A DNA stretch of 64,000 nucleotides from JBOGUF01 sp050696075 (GTDB taxonomy: Bacteria; Chloroflexota; Chloroflexia; Thermomicrobiales; UBA6265), in NCBI GenBank assembly GCA_050696075.1, contig JBOGUF010000015.1, positions 1 through 64,000 on the forward strand, in the 5' to 3' direction. Made by a program: the position numbers and the translations under genes. Positions 16,465 through 24,432 of this stretch are shown here, piece after piece. Numbering within the stretch: position 1 is the first letter of the stretch; each line of letters starts with the position of its first letter. The notes under the pieces are model-generated. The model was not told where the DNA came from and ran no database searches. It saw only the letters and a list, made by a program, of their open reading frames with translations.

Positions 16465-17343
16465 TCAGTTCGCGGCGGCGAGGGACGATCGCGCGGAGTT
16501 CGCCTGCGCGCCGAGGATGCGGATCGCGGCGCGGGCGACTCGCCCGTCGAGATCGCACGCGGGGTCATAGCCGGCGATCGAGGCAGCGCGAAGCGCGAAG
16601 CGATCACCGAGGAGTTGGATGGCCTGGACGGTTTCGTCGAGGCTGAGACCGTTGGGCAGCGCCCAATCGTGCGGTTTGCCCTCGCTGGGGTCGAGCACAT
16701 CGAGATCGAGGTGAAGGTACATCTGCCGCGTCCCCGCGGGCATTTGCTCGAAGGACTCGTGCAGGACGGGTTCGATCCCAGCCGCGTGGACGCGGTCCGG
16801 ACCGACCACGACGGCGCCGAGGTCGTCCAGCCGCCGTTGCTCCTCGGCGTCAAGGTCGCGAGCGCCGACGAGGACGACTTGGTTCCCGGCGATGGGACGG
16901 AACCCGGGAAGGGCGCGGGCCATGGCCGGCCAGGCGTGGCCGGTGGCGATCGCCAGTGCCATGCCTTCCAGCAACCCGGTTGTCGTACGTTCGGGGGTAT
17001 TGAAGTCGGTGTGGGCGTCGAACCAGACAGCGCCGAGGCCGTCCGTGGCCAAGCCGGCCAATGTGCCGGCGCTACTGTTGCAATTGCCGGCAAGGATCAG
17101 CGGGAATGCACCGTGAGCAACGGCATCACGAACACGCGAGGCGAGCGCGCGGCTGACCTCGAAGGCGGCGGCGATTTCGTTGGTTGATGCGGCGGAGACG
17201 TCGAGGAGGTCAATGGTCGCCGTGCATCCGACCTCCCGCACGGCCGCGTCCGCTCCCGCGGCGAGCAACGCTTCGGGGCCGAGACCGGCGGAGATGCGCG
17301 GGCGGCCCAGATGATACGGCACGGCGATCAGGCGAACATCCAC
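16465..17343 (-). CDS. Arginase/agmatinase-family protein
   Basis: 292 aa ureohydrolase-fold protein. It has the metal-site motifs DAHTDFN and LHLDLDVLDP. The first metal-binding motif, GGDHS in classical arginases, reads GNCNSS here, with Asn where the His ligand normally sits. This variant occurs in a subgroup of arginase-family proteins, so arginine as substrate is uncertain. The protein begins MDVRLIAVPYHLGRP and has the normal ureohydrolase length. It is convergent with the PucR-type regulator. The position next to glnA fits nitrogen release from a guanidino or related compound. Confidence 0.8.
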   Translation of the reverse strand: MDVRLIAVPYHLGRPRISAGLGPEALLAAGADAAVREVGCTATIDLLDVSAASTNEIAAAFEVSRALASRVRDAVAHGAFPLILAGNCNSSAGTLAGLATDGLGAVWFDAHTDFNTPERTTTGLLEGMALAIATGHAWPAMARALPGFRPIAGNQVVLVGARDLDAEEQRRLDDLGAVVVGPDRVHAAGIEPVLHESFEQMPAGTRQMYLHLDLDVLDPSEGKPHDWALPNGLSLDETVQAIQLLGDRFALRAASIAGYDPACDLDGRVARAAIRILGAQANSARSSLAAAN

Positions 17344-17678
17344 GCTCGACCCTTCTTCGTTGCGGCCGGGCGAAGTCTCCGTCGGCGACGCATTGAACTC
17401 AGCAGGTTGGCCAGGTTGGCCAGGTTGGCCAGGTTGGCCAAGTGGCCAACCTGGATGGTGATGCCCGCCGGGACCAATCGCCCCGCACGGACCCGGCGGG
17501 CATCGATGCTACCGGCCCAGCCCGCGCTGAGCCGTCTGCCACGCACGGTATCAGAACATTTGTTCGTTGTCAATACGTCGGCCCGCGATCGCGCGGTTGT
17601 GCCGGAGCAGCGGCTCTGGCAGCATGATGGCATCGGCGTGTCCGGATTGACAAGGCAAGGAAGGGCGTGGAGCGGTCC
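17344..17678. other. Intergenic region with 9-bp tandem repeat and hairpin
   Basis: A 335-bp divergent gap between the arginase-family gene and the DUF606 gene. Four AGGTTGGCC units (17404-17439) run into a perfect 11-bp stem CCAGGTTGGCC/GGCCAACCTGG with an AAGT loop (17429-17454). The remainder up to the Shine-Dalgarno at 17669 shows nothing else clear. Confidence 0.65.
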
Positions 17679-18122
17679 ATGGGCGGAGCGGCGGTATTGG
17701 CGACGATCGGGATGGGAACGCTGCTGGCGGCGCAGGTGGGGGTGAATGGTGTCCTGCGCGATCGGACGGAGAGCGCGATCCTGGCGGCGATGATCTCGAC
17801 GGCGACGTCGACGACGGCGCTGCTGCTGGTGACGCTGCTCGCGCGCGAACGGTTGCCCGCCTTCTCGCAGCTCTCGAGCGCCCCGTGGTGGATCTGGACC
17901 GGCGGTCTGATGGGCGCGCTCTACGTGGCCCTGGCCCCGGTGATGGCCGGTCGTCTCGGCGGCGCTTTCTTCTTCGCCCTGGTGCTCGTCGGCCAAATGG
18001 TCGCCGCGCTCGCCATCGACCACTACGGCCTGATGGGCTTCCCCCAACACGACGTGAACCTGTCGAAGGTGATCGGCGTCGGGTTGCTGGTGGCGGGGGT
18101 GGTGTTGATTCGGGGGGTCTGA
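17679..18122 (+). CDS. DUF606/YdcZ-type DMT-family membrane protein
   Basis: 147 aa with about five membrane helices. It has the one-unit layout of DUF606 (YdcZ) proteins of the drug/metabolite superfamily: an N-terminal VGVNGVLR segment, a central PWWIWTGGLMGALYVAL helix, and the C-terminal pattern GQMVAALAIDHYG, then VGLLVAGVVLIRG. Function is presumed transport. GGAG six bases before ATG 17679 sets the start (GTG 17667 is open too). Confidence 0.82.
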   Translation: MGGAAVLATIGMGTLLAAQVGVNGVLRDRTESAILAAMISTATSTTALLLVTLLARERLPAFSQLSSAPWWIWTGGLMGALYVALAPVMAGRLGGAFFFALVLVGQMVAALAIDHYGLMGFPQHDVNLSKVIGVGLLVAGVVLIRGV

Positions 18123-18128
18123 GGCGGT

Positions 18129-18137
18129 TGCTATACT
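18129..18137 (+). promoter_or_regulatory. Extended -10 promoter of the second PIN module
   Basis: TTGCTATACT gives a TGnTATACT extended -10 box (TATACT 18132-18137), 27 bp before the antitoxin start. No -35 at standard spacing is seen; extended -10 promoters do not need one. Confidence 0.45.
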
Positions 18138-18164
18138 GCGAGTGTGCGAAGGAGGGGCCACCCG

Positions 18165-18431
18165 GTGACAGCAGACGAATCACGCCGCAACGCAAGCCTG
18201 GTCGTCCGAGATGACCATCCACTCATCGCCGTGATTCTGCCCGAGAACGGCCACGACGTGATCCACTATTTCGCGTCCGAGGAAGCGGCCGATGCGGCGC
18301 TCGCGGACGAAGCGATGCAGGCCGCGCTGAGCGCCATCGGCAGTTGGCGCGACCTCGATTGGGAAGAAACCGTCGAGGCGCTTGATCGGATTCGGCACGA
18401 GAGTGAGCCGACACCGCCGATTGAGCTGTGA
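18165..18431 (+). CDS. Putative antitoxin of a PIN-type module
   Basis: 88 aa, acidic. It begins with GTG after GGAGG. It has no strong family match that I recognise. It does have the size, acidity and position of an antitoxin: its stop overlaps the start of a PIN toxin by 4 bp. The beta-rich N-terminal part (VVRDDHPLIAVILPENG, then HYFASEEAADAAL) and helical C-terminal part would suit a DNA-binding-free or atypical antitoxin. Confidence 0.65.
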   Translation: MTADESRRNASLVVRDDHPLIAVILPENGHDVIHYFASEEAADAALADEAMQAALSAIGSWRDLDWEETVEALDRIRHESEPTPPIEL

Positions 18432-18868
18432 GGCGGTACCTTCTCGACACCGGGCCGCTCGCGGCGCTGCTCCACGAGCGACCGGCCGCGGTCGAACTCA
18501 TGCAGCCGTGGCTGATGCGCCAAGAGGCGGCAACCAGCATCCTCGTTTACGGAGAGGTCGTCGAATACATCCGGCCGTTGCCGAGCTATTGGATCCACTA
18601 TCAAGGACTGCGAAACCTCATGCGCGCGGTCAATCCGTATGCCCTGAGCTTCTCCGTCCTTGAGCGATATGCAGACCTTCGCCTACTGATGCGTAGGCCG
18701 CACGGAACGGGACTGGTCGGCGACATAGATACGCTGATCGCGGCAACCGCACTGGAGCGCAACCTTACCGTCGTGACGATCGACCGCGCCTTCCTCCGCG
18801 TCCCGGACCTCCGGGTGATATTGATTGACCGCTCAACGCTTCGGGTGGTGGAAGACGGAATTGAATAG
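18428..18868 (+). CDS. PIN-domain toxin (VapC-like)
   Basis: 146 aa. The PIN domain has Asp6 in YLLDTGPLAALL, Glu in VYGEVVEYI, Asp in VGDIDTLIAATAL and a late Asp in VVTIDRAF, which covers the expected acidic metal site. This is likely an RNase toxin. The 4-bp overlap with the upstream acidic 88-aa gene indicates a coupled toxin-antitoxin pair. Confidence 0.85.
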   Translation: MRRYLLDTGPLAALLHERPAAVELMQPWLMRQEAATSILVYGEVVEYIRPLPSYWIHYQGLRNLMRAVNPYALSFSVLERYADLRLLMRRPHGTGLVGDIDTLIAATALERNLTVVTIDRAFLRVPDLRVILIDRSTLRVVEDGIE

Positions 18869-18909
18869 GCTACCGCGGTGCAGTTTGCCGAGACAGAGGA
18901 AACTCAAAG

Positions 18910-19161
18910 ATGAAGTCGCGCCAACCTGTGACGATTCGCTGCCCGGCCGAGTTGCTTGCAAAGGCACGTGCGCTGTTGGCCGACCAAGAATCCTTCAACG
19001 ACTTTGTCGTCCGGGCGGTGGAACGCGAGGTGCGCCGCCGGCAGCGATTGCGGGCGCACGACGAGATCTCCCGCATCCGCGAACGAATCACGGCCGATCG
19101 TGGGCTTTTGTCTAACTCGACCCCTTTGATTCGTGAGCTTCGTGAGGAGATCCAAGATTGA
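18910..19161 (+). CDS. Small ribbon-helix-helix-like protein
   Basis: 83 aa. The first 45 residues read like a ribbon-helix-helix DNA-binding domain: a PVTIRCPAELLAKARAL beta-helix start, then SFNDFVVRAVEREVRRR. A basic then acidic helical tail follows. Such proteins are often antitoxins, but no toxin gene follows. Its last 50 bp overlap the 3' end of the convergent regulator gene. It may belong with the PIN pair 41 bp upstream. Confidence 0.65.
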   Translation: MKSRQPVTIRCPAELLAKARALLADQESFNDFVVRAVEREVRRRQRLRAHDEISRIRERITADRGLLSNSTPLIRELREEIQD

Positions 19162-19876
19162 CACTAATGGCCAACTTTTTAACGGCGATCGGGGTGGAAT
19201 GGGCACATTCGTGCAAGAGAGGCCCGGGCTCCTCTACGTTTCCAGACTCCACGTCCCAGACACCCGAGCTGTACTGAGCGTCCAGCATGTCTCGCACGCC
19301 TGCCAGCAGCAGCAGAAAGGACTGGACGCGGGGACCCTTGAACGCGAACAGCCCTCGCTCTTCCTGTTCGATCAGGTCGGCGGCTTGCAGCGCCTTGAGG
19401 TGATGATACGCCTGTCCCGTCGTGCCCATGCCAAGCCGCTCGACTAACTCGGCCGCGGTTGCCGGTTTCTCCAGGATGGCCTTCAGCAGGGCAAGGCGCT
19501 GTCGATTGCCGAGTGCTGCTAGGACGCGCGCCACCGTTTGGTCGTCCTGCGCGAGCAAGTCGTCGGCCGCGTGAAAGTCGGTCACCCAGCGAGATTCGCG
19601 GCTCGTGTCGTCGCTGCCCAAATTGTAGAAACCGGCATACGAGATGGCGCCCGCCAGGCCCTTTTCCTTGGCTGATCGGATGAGTTCCGCTGGTTGTCGA
19701 ATGACACGCGCCGAGCAATCTCCGACGTGATGTGTCAACGTTTCAGATCTGTTGTCAACGACCTCTTCTTCCGGAGTGGCACCCGGCGCTGCCTCGAGCA
19801 TCGACCGCACAACTTGCGCGAGTTCTCGCACCTCGTTTCGCAAGTCGTCGACTTCAGATCCAAGATCGCGTGTCAT
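19112..19876 (-). CDS. ArsR-type winged-helix transcriptional regulator
   Basis: 254 aa. The N-terminal coiled-coil-like segment (about 5-35) is acidic. A winged helix sits at about 112-185: VLAALGNRQRLALLKAIL, ATAAELVERLGM, AYHHLKALQAADLIEQ. This is the ArsR-type pattern, without an obvious Cys metal site. A perfect Shine-Dalgarno AAAGGAGGT precedes the ATG. The promoter immediately upstream contains an inverted repeat, so it probably represses itself. The 3' end overlaps the RHH gene. Confidence 0.82.
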   Translation of the reverse strand: MTRDLGSEVDDLRNEVRELAQVVRSMLEAAPGATPEEEVVDNRSETLTHHVGDCSARVIRQPAELIRSAKEKGLAGAISYAGFYNLGSDDTSRESRWVTDFHAADDLLAQDDQTVARVLAALGNRQRLALLKAILEKPATAAELVERLGMGTTGQAYHHLKALQAADLIEQEERGLFAFKGPRVQSFLLLLAGVRDMLDAQYSSGVWDVESGNVEEPGPLLHECAHSTPIAVKKLAISVNLGSPHEAHESKGSS

Positions 19877-19911
19877 TGGGCGACCTCCTTTCGAGTGAGG
19901 CGAACTTCCAT

Positions 19912-19940
19912 ACGATATTACGGACTTACGTAATTGTCAA
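19912..19940 (-). promoter_or_regulatory. Promoter with operator in the spacer (autoregulation of the winged-helix gene)
   Basis: On the minus strand: TTGACA (-35, 19935-19940), an exact 17-bp spacer, TATCGT (-10, 19912-19917). The spacer and first -10 base contain the perfect inverted repeat ATTACG-N6-CGTAAT (19917-19934), a natural operator for the gene 36 bp downstream. Confidence 0.7.
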
Positions 19941-20106
19941 GATTCGCGCCGTGTCTGTCAGAACGATGCACTGTCAATTACTGCTCTGCGTTCGGCGGGA
20001 GTGGATAATGGAGCAGGGCCGACGTCATTCACGCCTTCGTCGGACTCGGCCCTCGAAAGAATGCTAATTCGAAAGACTTCGGATGAAAGCACGAGCGGAG
20101 AAGAGC

Positions 20107-21258
20107 ATGACCATCGACGAAACCTGGCTCCAAGCATCCTCCGACCCGGAAGAAGCCGCCGACCTGACGGCGGCGCTGGTTCGCATCCGCAGCTATCCCG
20201 GCGAGGAGGCGGCGGCGCAGGGGTTGGTGGCAGGGTGGCTCGATCGGGAGGGGATCGAAGAGGTCGAGACGGTGACGGCGATGGCGGGGCGGCCGAACGT
20301 GGTGGCGCGGGTCGAGAATGGCGCGGGGCCGACGCTGCTGTTGAACGGGCACATCGACACCGTGCTCGCCGTCGAGGGGTGGTCGGGCGACCCGTGGCAG
20401 GGATGGCGCGACAGCGACCGTCTCTATGGCCTCGGCGCCTGCGACATGAAGGCTGGGGTGGCGGCCGGGATGCTCGTCATCCGGGCATTAGCCAAACGGC
20501 CTGACCTCTGGCGGGGCACGGTCATCTTTACCTCCGTGATCGACGAAGAGGCCTACTCGGCCGGGGCGCGGGCGCTGATCGCGGACGGGGTCACCGCCGA
20601 CGCCTGCCTCGTCCTCGAATCGTCGTGGGAGGAACCGGCGATCGGGTCGATGGGGAAGGTGCTGGTGCGGGCCGACGTCACCGGGCAAGCGGCGCATGCT
20701 TCCTTCCCTGGTCAGGGGGTCAATGCGGCGGTCGAGGCGGCGCGATTCGTGACCACGCTCGAGCGGTTGACGCTCGGCACCCACCCGCGAATCACGGCCA
20801 GCCAGTGCGTCCTTTCGCTGCAGAGCGGCAACGAGCAGTACGTGATCACCGTGCCGGAGAAGGCGCGGGTGGTCATCAATCGGCACACGGTGCCTGGGAT
20901 GACCGGCGCCTGGATCCTGGACGAGATACGGCGGCTTGCCGATGGCCTGGAGTCGCCGGCAACCTTCGCCTTCGCCATCGACCCGCCCTACTACCCGCCC
21001 TGGGAGATCCACCCCGACCACCCGCTGGTGGAAACGTTCGCCAAGGTGTACGAGGCAGAAACGGGCACGCTTCCGACGTTCGGCTACCACGGCTTCGGCG
21101 ACGCCAACCTCTTCGCCGGCGAGGCCCACATCCCGACCGTCCAATTCGGCCCCCTGGGCGGGAACTTCCACGCCGCCGACGAATGGGTCGACGTGCCGAG
21201 CATCGCGGCGGCGGTGCGGGTGGTGTTGCGGCTGGCGGTGGATGTGCTTGCGCGCTGA
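20107..21258 (+). CDS. M20-family metallopeptidase (ArgE/DapE-like deacylase)
   Basis: 383 aa. The di-zinc site pattern of M20/M28 enzymes is present: His in NGHIDTV, bridging Asp in GACDMKAG, the general-base pair in VIDEEAYSAG, and a late His in NFHAADEW. The dimerisation domain has TGQAAHASFPGQGVNA. The family hydrolyses N-acyl amino acids or dipeptides; the exact substrate cannot be told. GGAG upstream favours ATG 20107 over 20083. Confidence 0.9.
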   Translation: MTIDETWLQASSDPEEAADLTAALVRIRSYPGEEAAAQGLVAGWLDREGIEEVETVTAMAGRPNVVARVENGAGPTLLLNGHIDTVLAVEGWSGDPWQGWRDSDRLYGLGACDMKAGVAAGMLVIRALAKRPDLWRGTVIFTSVIDEEAYSAGARALIADGVTADACLVLESSWEEPAIGSMGKVLVRADVTGQAAHASFPGQGVNAAVEAARFVTTLERLTLGTHPRITASQCVLSLQSGNEQYVITVPEKARVVINRHTVPGMTGAWILDEIRRLADGLESPATFAFAIDPPYYPPWEIHPDHPLVETFAKVYEAETGTLPTFGYHGFGDANLFAGEAHIPTVQFGPLGGNFHAADEWVDVPSIAAAVRVVLRLAVDVLAR

Positions 21259-21278
21259 CCGACCTGCCGCAATTCATC

Positions 21279-22190
21279 TCAGTCGAGATAGTGGGGATCG
21301 GTCTGGGGAAGTGGTCGGGCGCGTGAGGGGATAGGTAATGGGTCGGCCGCGTCGCGTGGCGCGCGGCGGGCGATGAAGAGGCGGCGCACACCGGTGGCGG
21401 CGTAGACGGCGGCGAAGAGGGCGGCGCTGAGGAGGACGATGGCGGCGCCGGAGGCGACGTCGTAGTGGTAGCTGAGGAACATGCCGCAAAAGCCGCAGGC
21501 CGCGCCGATGGCGGTCGAGAGGATCAGCATCTTGCCGAAGGCATCGGTCAGCAGGCGGGCGGTGGTCGGGGGGATAACGATGGCGGCGGCGATCAAGGTG
21601 ACGCCGACGACGTTGAGCGAGGCGACGATCGTTGCTGCCAGGGCCAGGGCAAACCCGGTGTCGACCCATTGCGTCGGCACGCCATAGACGCGCGCCAACT
21701 CGAGATCAAAGGTCGTAAAGAGCAACTGCCGGTAGGCGAAAAAGATCGCGGCTCCGACGACCAGCGTCACACCCGCGATCACCAGGAGGTCGCGTTCGTC
21801 CACCCCCAGGATGTTGCCGAAGAGGGCCGCCTCGAAGTTGCGGGTAAAACTCCGTGATTTGCTGATCAGCGCCACGCCGAGCGCGAACGAAGCGGTGGTG
21901 ATGATGCCGATGGCGGCGTCCGCCCCGATCTTGCGCCGCCGGGCGGTGGCGTTGATCAGGAGCGCCGAGAGGAACCCCCACAACCCGGCGCCAATATAGA
22001 AGTTCCAACTGATGAGGTAGCTGACGACGGCGCCGCCGAAGATCGCGTGCGACAGGCCGTGTCCGATGTAGCTCATCCGCCGCAATACGATGTAGACGCC
22101 CATCATCCCGCAGAGCGCGCCGATTAGCGTCGCCGCCAGGATGCCGTGTCGGAAGAATTCGTAGTGGAAAGGCTCGGTGAAAGCGTTCAT
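21279..22190 (-). CDS. Zn/Mn-type ABC transporter permease
   Basis: 303 aa, about eight membrane helices. It is of the ZnuB/MntB/TroC type, with early VYIVLRRMSYIGHGLSHAIFGG and later VASLNVVGVTLIAAAIVIPPTTARL, both hallmarks of family 9 metal permeases. The C-terminus is Pro/Arg-rich. It is last gene of the operon substrate-binding protein, ATPase, permease; the start is 90 bp after the ATPase, across a 7-mer repeat. Confidence 0.92.
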   Translation of the reverse strand: MNAFTEPFHYEFFRHGILAATLIGALCGMMGVYIVLRRMSYIGHGLSHAIFGGAVVSYLISWNFYIGAGLWGFLSALLINATARRRKIGADAAIGIITTASFALGVALISKSRSFTRNFEAALFGNILGVDERDLLVIAGVTLVVGAAIFFAYRQLLFTTFDLELARVYGVPTQWVDTGFALALAATIVASLNVVGVTLIAAAIVIPPTTARLLTDAFGKMLILSTAIGAACGFCGMFLSYHYDVASGAAIVLLSAALFAAVYAATGVRRLFIARRAPRDAADPLPIPSRARPLPQTDPHYLD

Positions 22191-22362
22191 AGGCGGAAGG
22201 TGGAAGACGGAAGACGGACGGCGGACGGCGGACGGCGGACGGCGGACGGCGGAAAGCCGGTCGCGTGTACGTGCTGCTCATCATGAGACCCTTCGCTCGG
22301 AGACGAACGACTCGATGTCTGGCGCCCGATCCCACCTTACGTCTTCCGTCTTCCGCCTCGCG
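22191..22362. repeat. Inverted pair of 7-mer tandem repeats at the permease/ATPase junction
   Basis: GGAAGAC and GGCGGAC 7-mers fill 22191-22256 directly upstream of the permease start. CTTCCGT/CTTCCGC units at 22336-22362 lie inside the 3' end of the ATPase gene and encode part of its C-terminal tail. The two blocks are inverse complements. Confidence 0.7.
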
Positions 22363-23135
22363 AAGGGGCTATGCCGCCCCGCTTCCGCCACCAGCAGGCC
22401 GCCGGTGTCAGGGTCATGGACGACGCGCATCTCGGCGTTGAAGGTGCGGCTGAGGACGGGACTGGTGAAGATCTCGGGCGGCGGTCCTTGGGCGACGATG
22501 CCGCCGTTGACGCAGAGGACACGCGGCAGGTGGGCAGCGACGGTGTTCAGCTCGTGGGTGGTCATGACGATGGTGACGCCCTCCCGGTTGAGCTCGACCA
22601 ACAGGTGCAGGATGTCGTCGCGGGTCTTGACGTCGACGCTGGCGGTCGGCTCGTCGAGGATCAACAGGCGGGGGCTGCCGACGAGGGCGCGGGCGAGGAA
22701 GGTTCGCTGCTGCTGCCCGCCGGAGAGGTCGCGGATGTGTCGCCGGCCAAGATCACCAATGCCGAGCCGCTCCAGGACCCGCCCGACCTCGCGCCGGTCC
22801 TCCTGATTCGGCCAGGGGAGAAGGCGCGCCTCACGCACCTTGCCCATCAGCACGACGTTTTCGACCGTGACTGGAAAATGCCAATCGACCGTCTCGACCT
22901 GCGGCACGTAGCCGACGCTTGCCGGCGGCCGCCCCGGCGTCACCGGCCGATCTCCGACCGTCACCCGCCCGCTCACCCGCGGCGCCAACCCGAGCATCGC
23001 CCGCAGCAGCGTCGTCTTGCCGGCCCCGCTCGGCCCGATCATGCCGACGAACTCCCCGGCAGATACGCGCAAGCCGACGCCGCGCAGCACGGGCGCGCCG
23101 TCGTAGCCACAGGTGACGTGATCGAAGTCAATCAA
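22281..23135 (-). CDS. Zn/Mn-type ABC transporter ATPase
   Basis: 284 aa. Walker A GPSGAGKTT (34-42), Q-loop in VGYVPQVETVDW, signature LSGGQQQR, Walker B LLILDEPTASVD and H-loop MTTHEL are all present. The VDWHFPVTV segment is typical of ZnuC/MntA-type subunits. The start is TTG at 23135; its Shine-Dalgarno (TAGGAGC) lies within a 7-mer tandem repeat. The last 25 residues run into repeat-derived sequence. Confidence 0.93.
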   Translation of the reverse strand: MIDFDHVTCGYDGAPVLRGVGLRVSAGEFVGMIGPSGAGKTTLLRAMLGLAPRVSGRVTVGDRPVTPGRPPASVGYVPQVETVDWHFPVTVENVVLMGKVREARLLPWPNQEDRREVGRVLERLGIGDLGRRHIRDLSGGQQQRTFLARALVGSPRLLILDEPTASVDVKTRDDILHLLVELNREGVTIVMTTHELNTVAAHLPRVLCVNGGIVAQGPPPEIFTSPVLSRTFNAEMRVVHDPDTGGLLVAEAGRHSPFARRKTEDVRWDRAPDIESFVSERRVS

Positions 23136-23158
23136 GCTGCTAGCTCCTAGCTGCTAGC
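23136..23158. repeat. 7-mer tandem repeat supplying a ribosome binding site
   Basis: Three units GCTGCTA, GCTCCTA, GCTGCTA, then GC. On the minus strand the middle unit gives TAGGAGC eight bases before the TTG start of the ATPase. It fills the whole gap between the substrate-binding protein and ATPase genes. Confidence 0.75.
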
Positions 23159-23162
23159 CGCT

Positions 23163-24224
23163 TCACGGCAGGTACGTATCCCACGGCTCGATGCCGGCCA
23201 GGGCGTCGGCGGTGCCGCCGAGGGCGGGGATCATCAGCTCCATGTTGCGCAGCATCATGCCGATATAGGTGTGCTCCGGGTCGCCGGGGTCGCCGGGCGG
23301 GTCATCGTCGCGCAACTCGTCGACGTAGGTGGCCCCGGCCTCGTCCGCGATCTGCTCCAGGACGTCGCTGGGGAAGACTTCGGAACCGAAGACGGCCGGG
23401 ACCTCCGCCTCGCGGATCTGGTCGATCAGCCCGGCGACCTCCTGCGGCGATGGCTCGGAGAAGTCGGAGGGCTGGACCGCGCCGATGACGGTCATGCCGT
23501 AGTGGCGGGCGAAATAGGCGTAGGAGTCGTGGTAGGTGAGCAGCTTGCGGTTCTGCTCGGGGATCGTTTGGACGGCGGCCATGATCCCCTCGTCGAGCCG
23601 GGTCAGCACCGCCAGGTAGCGGTCGAGGTTCTCCTGGTAATAGGCGGCGTGCTCCGGGTTGCGCGCCGCCAGCCACCCATTCGTCAGTTCGGCATAGGTC
23701 ATCGCAAAGGGGACGTTGACCCAGAGGTGCGGGTTCGGGTTGCCGTCCTCTTCCGGGAAGGAAAAGTCGAAGGCCCACTCCTCCTCGGTGATCGTGTTGT
23801 CGCCCAGGCGGTAAATCTCCGCCCCGTCCTTCAGATTCGCCTCGGCCAATTCGATTGTCGGCTCCTCAAGGAAGAGGCCGTTGACGATCACCATGTCGGC
23901 TTGCGAGAGGATGACGGCGTCGGACGGCGCCGGCTCGAAGGTATGGGAGTTGGTCCCGTCCGGCACGATGCCGCGGATGTCGATCCGCGTGCCGCCGACG
24001 TTGCGCACGATCGAGCTGATCGGGGCGACTGTCGTGGCGACGTTGAGCTTCTCGTTCTCCTCCTCGAAGGAGTCGGCCCAGCCGAGGGACGAGGTTGGGG
24101 CGGCCGGCGTCGCCTGGAATGCGGCGAGGCGGGAAGGCGGCAAGGCGGCAAGGATGGTCGCAAACACCGGGATCGCCCGGACTCGCCACCGCGCGTTCAT
24201 TGTGCCTGGCGCATCGAATGTCAT
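23163..24224 (-). CDS. Zn/Mn ABC transporter substrate-binding protein (ZnuA/TroA-like)
   Basis: 353 aa. An N-terminal signal peptide is followed by F-Q-A-T-P. The cluster A-I domain begins VATTVAPISSIVRNVGG. Metal ligand candidates are His in TNSHTFEPAPSD, His in NPHLWVNV, His in TYHDSYAYFARHYG, and a C-terminal Glu/Asp region. There is no long His-rich loop, but an acidic EEEWAFDFSFPEEDG loop takes its place. GGAG nine bases upstream favours ATG 24224. Part of the signal peptide (AALPPSRLAAF) is encoded by the GC-rich 8-mer repeat. First gene of the transporter operon, divergent from fur. Confidence 0.88.
   Translation of the reverse strand: MTFDAPGTMNARWRVRAIPVFATILAALPPSRLAAFQATPAAPTSSLGWADSFEEENEKLNVATTVAPISSIVRNVGGTRIDIRGIVPDGTNSHTFEPAPSDAVILSQADMVIVNGLFLEEPTIELAEANLKDGAEIYRLGDNTITEEEWAFDFSFPEEDGNPNPHLWVNVPFAMTYAELTNGWLAARNPEHAAYYQENLDRYLAVLTRLDEGIMAAVQTIPEQNRKLLTYHDSYAYFARHYGMTVIGAVQPSDFSEPSPQEVAGLIDQIREAEVPAVFGSEVFPSDVLEQIADEAGATYVDELRDDDPPGDPGDPEHTYIGMMLRNMELMIPALGGTADALAGIEPWDTYLP
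24121..24154. repeat. 8-mer tandem repeat encoding the znuA-like signal peptide end
   Basis: GCGGCGAG, GCGGGAAG, GCGGCAAG, GCGGCAAG units. Read on the minus strand they encode the Leu/Pro/Ser/Arg/Leu/Ala residues at the end of the predicted signal peptide. Confidence 0.65.
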
Positions 24225-24294
24225 TTCGGGCATTCTCCGTTTCACGATGCGTCGTCTCGTAACGTCATGTCCATTGAATGCACCTGCGACCAGT

Positions 24295-24304
24295 TGCATA
24301 TGCA
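24295..24304. promoter_or_regulatory. Candidate Fur/Zur operator between znuA-like and fur genes
   Basis: The perfect palindrome TGCATATGCA sits about mid-way in the 208-bp divergent gap (24225-24432), the expected place for shared control by the adjacent Fur-family regulator. The core is AT-rich within GC-rich surroundings. Only 10 bp are symmetric, so it is a candidate only. Confidence 0.4.
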
Positions 24305-24432
24305 TAACGTCGCGGTCATTCTCGTGTTCGATGGCGACTGGGTCAAGGGGGCTGGTACCATCCGGTGTGGCGCGCGATACCGGGACGGCGAGACGGTGGG
24401 GAGAGCGCCGCGCGCCCGGGGAGCGCAAACGC

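Noticed and set aside
17404..17454. Tandem repeat considered as a CRISPR array
   Set aside because: Units are 9 bp and contiguous, with no spacers and no cas genes.
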